Of a DNA stretch of 64,000 nt, positions 49,601 to 58,432 are shown piece by piece (within the stretch, counting starts at the first letter, position 1; each line of letters begins with the position of its first letter). Position numbers and translations under genes: made by a program. The notes under the pieces are model-generated. The model was not told the origin of the DNA. It worked only from the letters and a program-made list of their open reading frames with translations, and searched no databases. Location: positions 31,650 through 95,649 of the forward strand of contig CABYJE010000003.1 in assembly GCA_902519235.1 (NCBI GenBank). The letters run 5' to 3'. The DNA comes from an uncultured Prochlorococcus sp. Its GTDB lineage: Bacteria; Cyanobacteriota; Cyanobacteriia; PCC-6307; Cyanobiaceae.

Positions 49601-50666
49601 CGATATCTCCAAAATTAATCCCTCTTTTATCAATCCAATAAGAAAGATTTGCCGAAAATTTAAGGTCTGGATTCGATCTTTTTTTGTATCCAAGGCTTCC
49701 TTTTAGATCGATATTATTTGAACTTTTGTTTAATGGAACATTAAGATTAAAAATGGAAGTTAAAGAACCATAATCAAGGTTGTTTGATTTTCCTATTAAA
49801 TTGTTATCTTTACAAAAAAAACTAATTGAATCTGAATTTATATTCTCCAATAAAGCTTCGGGTTTTATTTTTAAATTAGTAAAAGATAATTTTCCTTTGC
49901 AAGATGTTTCAGTTGATGTTTTTTTAAATTTAAAATTAGATTTAAAATTTCCTTTTATAAAACTAATTTTTCTTTTCCCAATAACATATTCAGAGTTCTT
50001 AAGATCTAAATCGCTAGAGAATAAATCGAGCTTTAAAAAGTCTTGATTTAACTTTGTATTAAGTTTTAATTTTAAAAAACCTTTTCCATTAAACTTAGAA
50101 TTTAAATTTGCAATAATGTTTCTATCAATTGACTTGTAGATTACATTTCCTTTTACTTTTGTATCTAATCCTGAATCTTCAAGTTTTAGGATTGAATATT
50201 TATTTACATTAAAATTCAGTTCGTAATTCGATTTTGATTTTTTTCTAATAAGATCTTTTTTGAAAGATTCGTCTCTCTTAAAAAAATCTCTATCTATATT
50301 AATTTCAGTTAGTTCAGGCCTTATTTTTAATATCCATTTTTGTTTCAAAAAAGATCTTAAAGGCATAATACCTACATACACATTCTTTGTTTTAATTCCA
50401 GAATTAATATTTTTCTTATCAATAATTTCTGAATTACCGATAGAAAAACCCAGATATCTAATTCCAGAATAATCACCTAAAGAGACTCTTTTATTTAAAA
50501 ACTTCTCAAGTCTATCTTCAAGATTTTCTCTACTAGAGTTATAGTAATCCCTTAAAGAATAATTTAATAAAAATGTTCCTAAAAATCCTACCGACAAACT
50601 AAACCCTACTAAAAGAATTTTTGTATTTAAATTTAGAGATCTAATTTTTTTCAAGTTAGAACCCAA
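46671..50666 (-). CDS. TamB/DUF490 (translocation and assembly module) family protein
   Basis: The largest gene here, 1331 residues. One N-terminal membrane anchor (about residues 17-35) is followed by a very long beta-rich body of repeating LxLxG-type strands rich in Asn, Lys and Asp, and a C-terminal DUF490/TamB domain ending in QIFRRFNFLGDLF. Such proteins bridge inner and outer membranes and are linked to phospholipid transport or outer-membrane protein assembly. In cyanobacteria and plastids the homologue (TIC236) works at the envelope. No Omp85 partner is in this window. The start at 50666 gives a normal anchor. Confidence 0.85.
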   Translation of the reverse strand: MGSNLKKIRSLNLNTKILLVGFSLSVGFLGTFLLNYSLRDYYNSSRENLEDRLEKFLNKRVSLGDYSGIRYLGFSIGNSEIIDKKNINSGIKTKNVYVGIMPLRSFLKQKWILKIRPELTEINIDRDFFKRDESFKKDLIRKKSKSNYELNFNVNKYSILKLEDSGLDTKVKGNVIYKSIDRNIIANLNSKFNGKGFLKLKLNTKLNQDFLKLDLFSSDLDLKNSEYVIGKRKISFIKGNFKSNFKFKKTSTETSCKGKLSFTNLKIKPEALLENINSDSISFFCKDNNLIGKSNNLDYGSLTSIFNLNVPLNKSSNNIDLKGSLGYKKRSNPDLKFSANLSYWIDKRGINFGDIDSSFELNRTQLANLNTFQKNGIDGFITAVGELKGKISDPDISIKFDVTYPQYRGIRIRDTWKGKIKNDKNEYLLNMKNKYYSTIPTFLSVNFDSRLKLNSLNFRRVFNSDVGSIDIVKEEDSYIWSANNFPLDELELSLGNNNQFDRIKGIVNGSGLIALDQSYLDAKFALSFGKYRNIKLANSLFDINLKNKFFYVNSSLYPIDGGIIEIVYNSKNNNLVNVDFNNISTNWTILTAVDIFDFDNKKVIPTRNSNILNDLEINKENNSFQEKIDLIKKINENNNSLEDKFNLQKYLNKFKSRYNGKITVQGNRPDNYKLNAKLNGYLDVSRKEFKNNKDEFSIDLDGGFLRGKGTLRIKKLPLSAANIFLNRPRDFQGGLDMNLIYNLDEKSFTSEISSNNASIKNNELLIDKGSIKLNNSIFNIDFPFLINDSKIPAYIKGSIPVNNKEKLDLRLTGNEKFIDLIDIFAGEYFTFKKGDFNLRIILKGTLNKPLLIGFVAIKDSEIEFYNNVIKDINGRIIFDFDYLEIAQQEKLEAKGGDSGNISIEGSLPFYSRKNSGRDQINLTTKEFTLKTDNLNSLLDSKLNLTGSFEKPVLGGKISLNSGFIDFISTNKKNKLDTNINKKEDKKNWPELLWDFNSDLKIVSNETILNSVLLGKTLPNYLDNLSFNNLILKLGPDFKLQFSESIQAYLDTKLDININGEVGNDLRARGLINLSKGRANLYTTPFKLNKNKDNYILFAERSGVIPYINFSLVSKVPDSIIPIRENNQDPNISGDLDSDATSNGLGAFGIGNTRLIKIEASYEGFLDQLSFEDENKRIQLRSTPSYNRSQIIGLIGGNSANLINRAFISQLNNADALSERFQLSLYPALIENNDSLNNIFSNENLDIDNDGNSTSNEEFSSQAWVAQLGIDLTDAINFAFQTIPGRDDLPPTGIFTFQATPNLELLGSYDANGDWKSQVQIFRRFNFLGDLF

Positions 50667-50718
50667 TAATAGAGTAGGCTTACAAAATATAAGAAATTAA
50701 TTAAGTCAAAGCCAGTAA

Positions 50719-51162
50719 ATGTCTTTTTTTGAACTATTAGAGAACACCCCCAAAATTTTTGGATTATTTGGATTATTTCTATTTGTTTGCACTATAGCAG
50801 CTTTTATATTTAATTTTAGTTTTAAATTCCGAATAATAGGAGCAACCATTTTCTCATTATTACTTTCTTTAAGCAGTTGGGCATTTATACAAAGTTATAC
50901 TGAAAAAGTATTGATTGAAAATGCAAAATATGTCCCAATTGTTTATGACAACGGGTTTGATTTGATTATTGCCAAAGCGGAGGACGACTTTCCAGAAGAG
51001 TCTATTGGACCAACTTTAGAACAATTATCTGAAAATCTTAGGAAAGGTAGCAGGTCGGGTGCGAACGTAAAAATTAAGATAAGGAAACTTGTAAAAGTTT
51101 CAGATGATGTAAGTAAACCAATTGTAATTGGAGAAGTTCAGAAAAATGTCAAAATGAATTGA
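50719..51162 (+). CDS. Ycf51/DUF2518-like membrane protein
   Basis: A 147-residue protein with two N-terminal membrane helices (about residues 12-33 and 38-58), then a soluble domain (YVPIVYDNGFDLIIAKAEDDFPEES, then LEQLSENLRKGSRSGANVKIKIRKL). The arrangement and the middle motif fit the Ycf51/DUF2518 family of cyanobacteria and red algal plastids, whose function is unknown. It diverges from the TamB-like gene over 52 bases and precedes the DUF4332-like gene by 9 bases. Confidence 0.7.
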   Translation: MSFFELLENTPKIFGLFGLFLFVCTIAAFIFNFSFKFRIIGATIFSLLLSLSSWAFIQSYTEKVLIENAKYVPIVYDNGFDLIIAKAEDDFPEESIGPTLEQLSENLRKGSRSGANVKIKIRKLVKVSDDVSKPIVIGEVQKNVKMN

Positions 51163-51171
51163 TCTCAAAAA

Positions 51172-51570
51172 ATGGAAAACAAATCATTTTTAGATTTTTT
51201 GCCGGGTAACTTTAGACATGAGAAATCCTTTTTTATTCAAAATAATCTAATTGACTTTGAAAAACTTAGTAATCTTTCAGACTTAGATATAAATGAGATT
51301 CAAAGGAAATCCCAATTATGCACTTTAAATAATTTACAAAAAATTAGAGCTATAGCTATTTTTAAAAAAGAAATCGGAATTTCTCCACCGCAAGCATATC
51401 TACTCTTACATTGTGGTATTTGTTCTACTAAATCATTATCACAATCTACTCCATACGAATTAGAACGCAAAATTGGAAGATTAGAAAGAATTCTTAGACT
51501 GAAAACTAATACAAATATAACTTTTAGTCTTTTAAAAAAATGGATTAAAAGAGCAAAGCAACTATACTAA
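51172..51570 (+). CDS. DUF4332-like helix-hairpin-helix protein
   Basis: A 132-residue soluble, mostly helical protein. ISPPQAYLLLHCGICSTKSLSQSTPYELERKIGRL in the second half looks like a paired helix-hairpin-helix of the DUF4332 type, a fold often used to bind DNA non-specifically. No catalytic residues are seen. The start ATG at 51172 lies 9 bases after the Ycf51-like gene, so the two are probably cotranscribed. The family call is by pattern and should be tested with a profile search. Confidence 0.6.
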   Translation: MENKSFLDFLPGNFRHEKSFFIQNNLIDFEKLSNLSDLDINEIQRKSQLCTLNNLQKIRAIAIFKKEIGISPPQAYLLLHCGICSTKSLSQSTPYELERKIGRLERILRLKTNTNITFSLLKKWIKRAKQLY

Positions 51571-51631
51571 TCTATTTAAAATATTGGTTAAAAAAATTAT
51601 TTAATGTAGAATTTAAAAAAAGTTATTAATA

Positions 51632-51898
51632 ATGAAATTTTTTTTATTTTTATTATTTTTGTTTTGCAACTCTTTATACCCTGCCTTTAGCCAATCGAAC
51701 TTATTAGAAAGCGTTAAAAAAAATCCAAGCGAAGCTAAAAATATGTGCAGTAAGTTTAGAGAGTTTAATTCAAAAGGCATCTCAGCTAGTTCAGATGAAA
51801 CTATAGAATATGTATCCAAAAAAAATAATTTAACTCCCGTAAACGCAGAGATCTACTCTATTTACGTAATAGGCCTACACTGTCCAGATATTATCTAA
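51632..51898 (+). CDS. Small exported protein with two cysteines
   Basis: An 88-residue protein with a clear signal peptide (residues 1-20: Lys, then a Phe/Leu-rich core, then AFS before the likely cut). The mature part has Cys39 and Cys84, which could form a disulfide in the periplasm or lumen. No family is recognised. It is 61 bases after the DUF4332-like gene and 7 bases before the CocE-like hydrolase, with which it is probably cotranscribed. An opposite-strand frame at 51613-51819 was rejected as a shadow. Confidence 0.65.
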   Translation: MKFFLFLLFLFCNSLYPAFSQSNLLESVKKNPSEAKNMCSKFREFNSKGISASSDETIEYVSKKNNLTPVNAEIYSIYVIGLHCPDII

Positions 51899-51905
51899 AG
51901 CTTAA

Positions 51906-53483
51906 ATGTATAGTTCAAGATGGTTTGATAAGTCTCTGGAACTAAGAGATGGGGTCAGACTTATATCAAGAATTTGGTTGCCCAATAATGATAATGGGCC
52001 ATGGCCTGCTTTATTAATGAGACAGCCTTATGGCAGGGAAATAGCTTCTACGATTACATATTCTCACCCTGAATGGTTAGCTTCTAAAGGGTATATGGTA
52101 ATAATTCAAGATGTTAGAGGGATGGGTGCTTCTGAAGGGGTTTTTAATGGTTTCTCACAGGAAGCTAAAGATACATCAGAAACACATGAATGGGTAAGGT
52201 CTTTGAATGAATGTAATGGGAAACTTGGCTTATATGGTTTTTCATATCAAGGATTTACTCAACTAATAGGTGAATCATATTCAAAGCCGCCAGATTGTTT
52301 ATCTCCAGCAATGACTGGGATGAGTATTAAAGATCATTGGTGCTCAGATGGAGGAGCCTATTGGTGGCATAACAATATTGCATGGGGACTTCAATTAGCT
52401 GCACTAAAAATGAAAAGAGAAAATAAATTACTTGAGTGGGAAAAGATAAGATTAGCCTTAGAAAATAAAAGTTATTTAAGGGAAGGAATTGATACTTTAA
52501 AAAAATATGATCCTAATAGCTTTGTTTTGGAATGGCTTAAAAATTTAAATAATGCTCGCCCATTTGAAGAATTTAAACCAATTTCATCATGGATTAAAAA
52601 ACCTATGTTAATTATTGGAGGACTTTGGGATCCACATTTAAAAGGGGCCTTTGATCTTTATAAAAAATCTAAAGAAGCTGGAGGTAGTCCTGAGATGATA
52701 ATTAGTAATGCGACACATCTAAATTGGTGGGAGGGATCACAAGAATCTTTATTAAAATTTTTTGATAAACATTTAAAATCAGATGAAAATTTTAATTCTA
52801 TAAATTCTAAAGACGAGAAAAAAATATGGAATATTTCATTAAATAAATGGGAAGAATTAGATAATAAATTTCACCCTGAATTTATTTTTGGGCTCAAAAG
52901 CGATGGAACAGCAAATATGGATATCGAAGATGGAAGTCTAACCATTAATTCAAAAGGATCAGGATGGTTTACAATTGTTAATGACCCATGGAGACCTACT
53001 CCCTCTGACGGTGGTCATTTAGGTCCAAATCCAGGCAAATTTAATAGAAATATTATTGATGAACGACTGGATGTAGGTGTTTTTCAAACCAATTCTTTTG
53101 AACAAGATCAATATTTCAGAGGAGTTCCCACATTAGAAATCCCTGTAAAAAGTGATCAGCCCAATTTCGATATCTGCCTTGCTTTATCTTTAGTTGAAGA
53201 AGGTGATAAGAAGGTAAATCAATTCTCAACTGGATTCTTAAGGGTTAAAAACTCCAAAATAAGTGAAGAATGCATTTATCAAATAACCATGCAGCCAACG
53301 AATATTTGTTTGCTTAAAGGTAGCAAGCTGCGATTATCAATATCTGCAGCAGCTTATCCCGCTATTGGAGTTAATCCAGGATTTGGGGAGGTAAATATTG
53401 GAGCCCCTTCAGCAAATCATAGAATTATCACTCTAAGTTTTAGCCTTAATAAAACATTTATGAAAATGACCCCTTTTTTTTAA
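51906..53483 (+). CDS. CocE/NonD-family (S15 type) serine hydrolase
   Basis: A 525-residue hydrolase of the Xaa-Pro dipeptidyl-peptidase/cocaine-esterase type. The alpha/beta-hydrolase core includes GYMVIIQDVRGMGASEG (oxyanion Tyr/Asp region) and the nucleophile Ser113 in YGFSYQGF. Asp is probably in GGLWDPH and His in NATHLNWW. The C-terminal half is the jelly-roll domain typical of the family (LEIPVKSDQPNFDICLALSLV). Its natural substrate is unknown; esters, amides or peptides with Pro are family options. No signal peptide is seen. Confidence 0.85.
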   Translation: MYSSRWFDKSLELRDGVRLISRIWLPNNDNGPWPALLMRQPYGREIASTITYSHPEWLASKGYMVIIQDVRGMGASEGVFNGFSQEAKDTSETHEWVRSLNECNGKLGLYGFSYQGFTQLIGESYSKPPDCLSPAMTGMSIKDHWCSDGGAYWWHNNIAWGLQLAALKMKRENKLLEWEKIRLALENKSYLREGIDTLKKYDPNSFVLEWLKNLNNARPFEEFKPISSWIKKPMLIIGGLWDPHLKGAFDLYKKSKEAGGSPEMIISNATHLNWWEGSQESLLKFFDKHLKSDENFNSINSKDEKKIWNISLNKWEELDNKFHPEFIFGLKSDGTANMDIEDGSLTINSKGSGWFTIVNDPWRPTPSDGGHLGPNPGKFNRNIIDERLDVGVFQTNSFEQDQYFRGVPTLEIPVKSDQPNFDICLALSLVEEGDKKVNQFSTGFLRVKNSKISEECIYQITMQPTNICLLKGSKLRLSISAAAYPAIGVNPGFGEVNIGAPSANHRIITLSFSLNKTFMKMTPFF

Positions 53484-53510
53484 TAAATAATTATTTTTTT
53501 GTTGATCATT

Positions 53511-53519
53511 TGATATTAT
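53511..53519 (+). promoter_or_regulatory. Candidate extended -10 box for glgB
   Basis: TGATATTAT, an extended -10 (TG, one base, TATTAT), lies 23 bases before the glgB ATG. No convincing -35 box is seen at the right distance; upstream is a T-rich run. Confidence 0.3.
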
Positions 53520-53541
53520 TAATCCTTAATATCTACCAGTC

Positions 53542-55806
53542 ATGAACGAGACAATTCAAGCAGACTGGATTAAATCAGAAGCTATCAACCTAGAAAATTG
53601 TTGCAATGATAATCCATTAAAAATATTAGGTCCTCATTTTTATGAAAAACAATGGGTAATAAGGGTTTGGATGCCTGAAGCCGACGAAGTTAAAATAAAT
53701 TTTAAAAATAATATCTATAAGGCGGAAAGCATAAACCATAAATGGCTTTTTGAAGCTATCCTGCCTGAAAATCCAAATTATAATTACGAAATAAATATCT
53801 CACGAGGAGGGATCACACATACACAACATGACCCTTGGTCATTTAGAGAAGAGTGGATGGGAGAAGTTGATAGACATCTTTTTGCAGAAGGTAATCATCA
53901 TCATATTTGGGAAAAAATGGGAGCACATCTCATTGAAGAAAAGAACCAAAAAGGAGTCATGTTTTGTATTTGGGCTCCAAATGCAAAATCAATCTCGATA
54001 ATTGGAGATATAAATTCTTGGGATGGAAGACATCATCCAATGCAAAAAAGATTAGGGGGAATTTGGGAACTATTCATGCCAACAATGCAAGAGGGCGACA
54101 CATATAAATACGAAATAAGAACACAACAAGGTCATATATATGAGAAAGCTGATCCATATGGTTTCCTTCATGAAATCAGGCCTCAAAATGGTTCAATAGT
54201 TTCAAAATTGAAAAACTTTAATTGGAATGATAGTTCTTGGATTTCAAATAGAGATTCTTCTAGTCAAATTAACAAGCCAATTTCAGTTTATGAAATGCAT
54301 TTAGGGAGTTGGCTCCATGAATCAACAGATAATAAATATCTGGAGGACCATGGTGAACCAAGAGACCCAGTGCCTGCGGCCGATTTAAAACCTGGAACAA
54401 GATTATTAACTTATCCAGAATTAACAGAGAAACTCATCCCTTACGTAAAAGAGAGAGGATTCACTCATATTGAACTAATGCCAATATCTGAACATCCTTT
54501 CGATGGTTCATGGGGATACCAAGTTACAGGCTGGTATGCACCAACAAGTAGATTTGGCACCCCAAATGAATTTAGAGAGTTTGTAAATAAATGTCATGAA
54601 GAGGGCATAGGCGTAATACTTGATTGGGTACCAGGTCATTTTCCTAAAGATAAGCATGGTTTAGCATTTTTTGATGGTTGTCATCTTTATGAACATGGAG
54701 ATTCACGAATAGGTGAACACAAAGAATGGGGAACACTAATATTTAATTACAGCAGAAACGAAGTAAGAAATTTCTTAGTAGCCAACCTAGTTTATTGGTT
54801 TGAAGAGTTTCATATTGATGGCATAAGAGTAGATGCTGTAGCTTCAATGCTTTACAGAGATTATTTACGTCCAGATGGAGAATGGATACCCAACGAAAAT
54901 GGTGGGAATGAAAATATAGAAGCCGTTAAATTTCTTCAACAGGCTAATCATGTACTCTTCCAACATTTCCCAGGTGCACTTTCTATCGCTGAAGAATCAA
55001 CAACTTGGCCAATGGTAACCAAACCAACTGACATGGGAGGTTTAGGGTTTAACTTGAAATGGAATATGGGATGGATGCACGATATGCTTGATTATTTTGA
55101 AATAGATCCTTGGTTTAGGCAATTCCATCAAAATAGTGTAACTTTCTCAATTACATATAACTATACAGAGAACTTTATGCTTGCACTTAGTCATGATGAG
55201 GTTGTCCATGGGAAAAGTCATCTTTTGCATAAAATGCCTGGCGATGACTGGAAGAAATATGCAAATACTCGAGCATTGCTAACTTATATGTGGACCCACC
55301 CTGGTAAAAAAACGATATTTATGGGGATGGAATTTGGGCAAAGACAAGAATGGAATGTTTGGGATGATCTGCAATGGGAGTTACTAGAATTTGAGCCTCA
55401 TAAAGGTATCAGAAACTTAATTGATGATCTAAACGTTCTTTATAAAAATGAACCTGCATTATGGAAAAATGACTTTGATCCTTATGGATTCCAATGGATT
55501 GATTGTAATGACAAATCTAATTCGGTTATAAGTTTCATGAGAAGAGAAAACGATACCAATGAGTGGCTTGTAGTTGTTGCTAACTTTACACCTAATACTC
55601 ATGGGTCATACAAAGTAGGTGTTCCTGTGGAAGGATTCTATAAAGAAATATTTAATTCAGATGGTTCTAGATACGGGGGCAGTAACAAAGGAAATATGGG
55701 AGGTAAAGAAACTATAAATTTCAATATTCATGATTATCAAAATGCTCTAGAACTTGCTTTGCCCCCATTAAGCGTGAGTATATTCAAACATCAATCAAAA
55801 AAATAA
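53542..55806 (+). CDS. glgB: 1,4-alpha-glucan branching enzyme
   Basis: A 754-residue GH13 enzyme that makes alpha-1,6 branches in glycogen. Two N-terminal beta-sandwich (CBM48-type) domains occupy about 1-225. The catalytic barrel has [34 protein letters not shown], the nucleophile Asp in [13 protein letters not shown], the acid Glu in [10 protein letters not shown] and [10 protein letters not shown]. The C-terminal domain follows from about 650. It works with GlgA, encoded at 24.9 kb. Confidence 0.96.
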   Translation: MNETIQADWIKSEAINLENCCNDNPLKILGPHFYEKQWVIRVWMPEADEVKINFKNNIYKAESINHKWLFEAILPENPNYNYEINISRGGITHTQHDPWSFREEWMGEVDRHLFAEGNHHHIWEKMGAHLIEEKNQKGVMFCIWAPNAKSISIIGDINSWDGRHHPMQKRLGGIWELFMPTMQEGDTYKYEIRTQQGHIYEKADPYGFLHEIRPQNGSIVSKLKNFNWNDSSWISNRDSSSQINKPISVYEMHLGSWLHESTDNKYLEDHGEPRDPVPAADLKPGTRLLTYPELTEKLIPYVKERGFTHIELMPISEHPFDGSWGYQVTGWYAPTSRFGTPNEFREFVNKCHEEGIGVILDWVPGHFPKDKHGLAFFDGCHLYEHGDSRIGEHKEWGTLIFNYSRNEVRNFLVANLVYWFEEFHIDGIRVDAVASMLYRDYLRPDGEWIPNENGGNENIEAVKFLQQANHVLFQHFPGALSIAEESTTWPMVTKPTDMGGLGFNLKWNMGWMHDMLDYFEIDPWFRQFHQNSVTFSITYNYTENFMLALSHDEVVHGKSHLLHKMPGDDWKKYANTRALLTYMWTHPGKKTIFMGMEFGQRQEWNVWDDLQWELLEFEPHKGIRNLIDDLNVLYKNEPALWKNDFDPYGFQWIDCNDKSNSVISFMRRENDTNEWLVVVANFTPNTHGSYKVGVPVEGFYKEIFNSDGSRYGGSNKGNMGGKETINFNIHDYQNALELALPPLSVSIFKHQSKK

Positions 55807-55923
55807 GAAGTCTCATTTAACTTAGTGCTTCATATAAATGTTCATATAACGCTTTTGCTCTGCTTTACATTGTAAGATTTTTAAGTTGGATTTTAATTTT
55901 TTTTAAAAATATCGAATTGAAAA

Positions 55924-56964
55924 ATGGGTCAAGATTTACCACTACTACTTTCTGCCGCATTAGGTAAAAAAGTAAATAGGCCTCCAGTATGGATGATGAG
56001 GCAAGCAGGAAGATACATGAAAATCTATAGAGATTTAAGGGAGCGTTACCCAAGCTTTAGAGAGAGGTCTGAGAATCCAGAACTATCGTATGAGATTTCA
56101 ATGCAACCTTTTCATGCTTTCAAACCGGATGGTGTGATACTTTTTTCAGATATTCTCACACCTCTTCCAGGGATGGGTATAAATTTCGAAATAATAGAAA
56201 GTAAAGGCCCAATTATTGAGGACCCAATAAGAACTCTTAAACAGGTAGAAAATTTAAAAGAATTAAATCCAAGTGAGAGTTTAAGTTTTGTTGGGCAAGT
56301 TCTTACTTCACTAAAAAAAGATGTGAATAATGAGGCAACAGTTTTAGGTTTTGTTGGAGCGCCTTGGACTCTTGCTGCATATGTAGTTGAAGGTAAAAGC
56401 AGTAAAAATTATTCTTTAATAAAATCAATGGCTTTTAATGAACCACATTTACTTCATAAACTTCTTGATCATTTTGCAAAATCTATTGGTGAATATCTTA
56501 AATATCAAATAAAAACTGGAGCACAAGTAGTACAAATTTTTGATTCATGGGCAGGCCAACTAAGCCCACAAGATTACGATATCTTTGCTGGGCCGTATCA
56601 AAAAAAAGTTGTTGAAATTGTAAAAGCTGAATACCCTGAAACACCAATAATTCTCTACATTTCAGGAAGTGCTGGTGTACTAGAAAGAATGGCAAAAACT
56701 GGAGTAGATATAATCTCATTAGACTGGACAGTAGATATTGAAGAGGCTTGTAAGAGAATCCCCAGGAGGATTGGAATTCAAGGTAATGTTGACCCTGGAA
56801 TATTATTCGGAAACAAAGAATCAATAAAAGAAAGGATAGATAATACTTTCAATAAAATTAAAGACAGGAAATATATTCTTAATTTGGGTCATGGGATATT
56901 ACCTGGGACTCCAGAAGAAAATGCTCAAACATTTTTTGAACATGGAAAAAAACTCACTTACTAG
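55924..56964 (+). CDS. hemE: Uroporphyrinogen decarboxylase
   Basis: Removes four carboxyl groups from uroporphyrinogen III on the shared route to heme and chlorophyll. The 346 residues show [18 protein letters not shown] (residues 20-37), [13 protein letters not shown] with the key Asp, [16 protein letters not shown] and the C-terminal [15 protein letters not shown]. The length is normal. The 117-base gap after glgB probably holds its promoter. The epimerase gene follows after 8 bases. Confidence 0.96.
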   Translation: MGQDLPLLLSAALGKKVNRPPVWMMRQAGRYMKIYRDLRERYPSFRERSENPELSYEISMQPFHAFKPDGVILFSDILTPLPGMGINFEIIESKGPIIEDPIRTLKQVENLKELNPSESLSFVGQVLTSLKKDVNNEATVLGFVGAPWTLAAYVVEGKSSKNYSLIKSMAFNEPHLLHKLLDHFAKSIGEYLKYQIKTGAQVVQIFDSWAGQLSPQDYDIFAGPYQKKVVEIVKAEYPETPIILYISGSAGVLERMAKTGVDIISLDWTVDIEEACKRIPRRIGIQGNVDPGILFGNKESIKERIDNTFNKIKDRKYILNLGHGILPGTPEENAQTFFEHGKKLTY

Positions 56965-56972
56965 TTAAAGCC

Positions 56973-57956
56973 TTGGCATATAAAAACTTATTAATCACAG
57001 GTGCTAATGGATGCGTTGGCCAATATTTAGTTGATTGGTTTTTAAAAAATACAAAATTCAGGCTTTATCTCATGGTAAGAGACAAAAGTAAGTTGCCAAT
57101 TTCTGTTCAAGAAAATAAAAAAGTCAAGTTAATGGTTTGTGATATCAGGGAATCAAATAGGTATAAAAAGGAAATTAGTCAAATTAATTACTTAATACAT
57201 ACTGCTACAGCATGGGGTGATCCAGAAAGAGCCTATGAAGTAAATATTAAAGCTTTTGAAGAATTACTTGAAATGCTTGATATTGAAAAGTTAGAAAAGA
57301 TTATTTATTTTTCAACAGCTAGTATTCTTGATACCCAAACGGAATTAATGAGGGAATCATTGATTTATGGAACAGAATACATTCAAACAAAATATGAATG
57401 TTTCCAGAGACTTAAAGAAAGTTCATTTGCAGAAAAAACATTCGCTGTTTTCCCTACCTTGGTTTTTGGAGGAGATATTGGGAAAAAAAGTAAATATCCT
57501 GTGAGTTATTTAACTAGTGGATTGAAAGAAATTGGAAAATGGCTTTGGTTAGCAAGATTTTTAAAACTCGATTCTAAATTTCATTTTATACACGCAAATG
57601 ATATTGCCCAGATTTGCGGGTTTCTAATTAAAAATTATAAAGAAGAGCATTACAAAGGCTTTAGAAAATTTGTGCTAGGTCAGAAGTTCATTTCAATTGA
57701 TGATGCCATAATTACACTTTTAAAAAGAAATAATATGAGGAGATTTTTTGCTATACCGCTTACAAAAAAAATTCTAAAAATATTATTAAGAATTCTCCCA
57801 ATCCAAACTACTCCTTGGGATAGCTTCAGTATTCAAAAATATGACTTTAATTATGTCCCCATCACTAATCCTGAGACTTTCAAACTTAAAAGTTATGCCA
57901 AATCACTGAATGATATTTTAAGGTTATCAAAGTTACCAAGCTGTAATAACAATTAA
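56973..57956 (+). CDS. NAD-dependent epimerase/dehydratase-like extended SDR
   Basis: A 327-residue extended SDR. The N-terminal cofactor motif is LITGANGCVGQYL (about residues 7-19), followed by a typical VCDIR and HTATAWG pattern. The usual YxxxK may be in YIQTKYEC. It could act on a sugar nucleotide or a steroid/flavonoid-like substrate, but none can be named. The likely start is TTG at 56973, 8 bases after hemE; no ATG is in frame close by, and the motif position supports this start. Confidence 0.75.
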   Translation: MAYKNLLITGANGCVGQYLVDWFLKNTKFRLYLMVRDKSKLPISVQENKKVKLMVCDIRESNRYKKEISQINYLIHTATAWGDPERAYEVNIKAFEELLEMLDIEKLEKIIYFSTASILDTQTELMRESLIYGTEYIQTKYECFQRLKESSFAEKTFAVFPTLVFGGDIGKKSKYPVSYLTSGLKEIGKWLWLARFLKLDSKFHFIHANDIAQICGFLIKNYKEEHYKGFRKFVLGQKFISIDDAIITLLKRNNMRRFFAIPLTKKILKILLRILPIQTTPWDSFSIQKYDFNYVPITNPETFKLKSYAKSLNDILRLSKLPSCNNN

Positions 57957-58015
57957 AATTCTCGCAGTTAGGTTACCAAAGCCCTGTAATATATAGGAAT
58001 AAGTAAATTTTAATT

Positions 58016-58366
58016 ATGTTACGTTCAATTTTTGCAGGGTTATTTGCAATAGTTTTAACTCTAGGTCTAGGTATTTCATCAGTTTCAGCTAAAACTGTTG
58101 AAGTAAAACTTGGAACGGATGCTGGAATGCTTGCATTTGAACCAAGTACAGTAACCATAACTGCTGGTGATACTGTTAAATTCGTCAACAATAAACTTGC
58201 CCCTCACAATGCTGTTTTTGATGGGCATGAGGAATTAAGTCATGCAGACCTAGCTTTTGCTCCAGGAGAATCTTGGGAAGAAACATTTGATACTGCTGGA
58301 ACTTATGATTACTATTGCGAGCCACACAGAGGCGCAGGAATGGTAGGTAAAGTTATTGTTGAATAA
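58016..58366 (+). CDS. petE: Plastocyanin
   Basis: Lumenal blue copper protein carrying electrons from cytochrome b6f to photosystem I. The 116-residue precursor has a signal peptide with likely cleavage after Ala25 (SVSA). The copper ligands are all present: His64 in APHN, and Cys101, His104 and Met109 in [11 protein letters not shown]. Upstream, TAATATAT-like sequence at about 57987-57994 may be a -10 box, but the -35 is unclear. It is flanked by the epimerase (59 bases) and clpB (66 bases). Confidence 0.97.
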   Translation: MLRSIFAGLFAIVLTLGLGISSVSAKTVEVKLGTDAGMLAFEPSTVTITAGDTVKFVNNKLAPHNAVFDGHEELSHADLAFAPGESWEETFDTAGTYDYYCEPHRGAGMVGKVIVE

Positions 58367-58432
58367 ATCTCCTAAATAGTTAAACACTTTTTTTACTTAG
58401 TATTTATTACAGTCATACCTAAATTTTGATTG

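Noticed and set aside
55807..55923. The glgB-hemE gap as a tRNA or riboswitch
   Set aside because: No cloverleaf or conserved riboswitch elements could be found by eye in its 117 bases.
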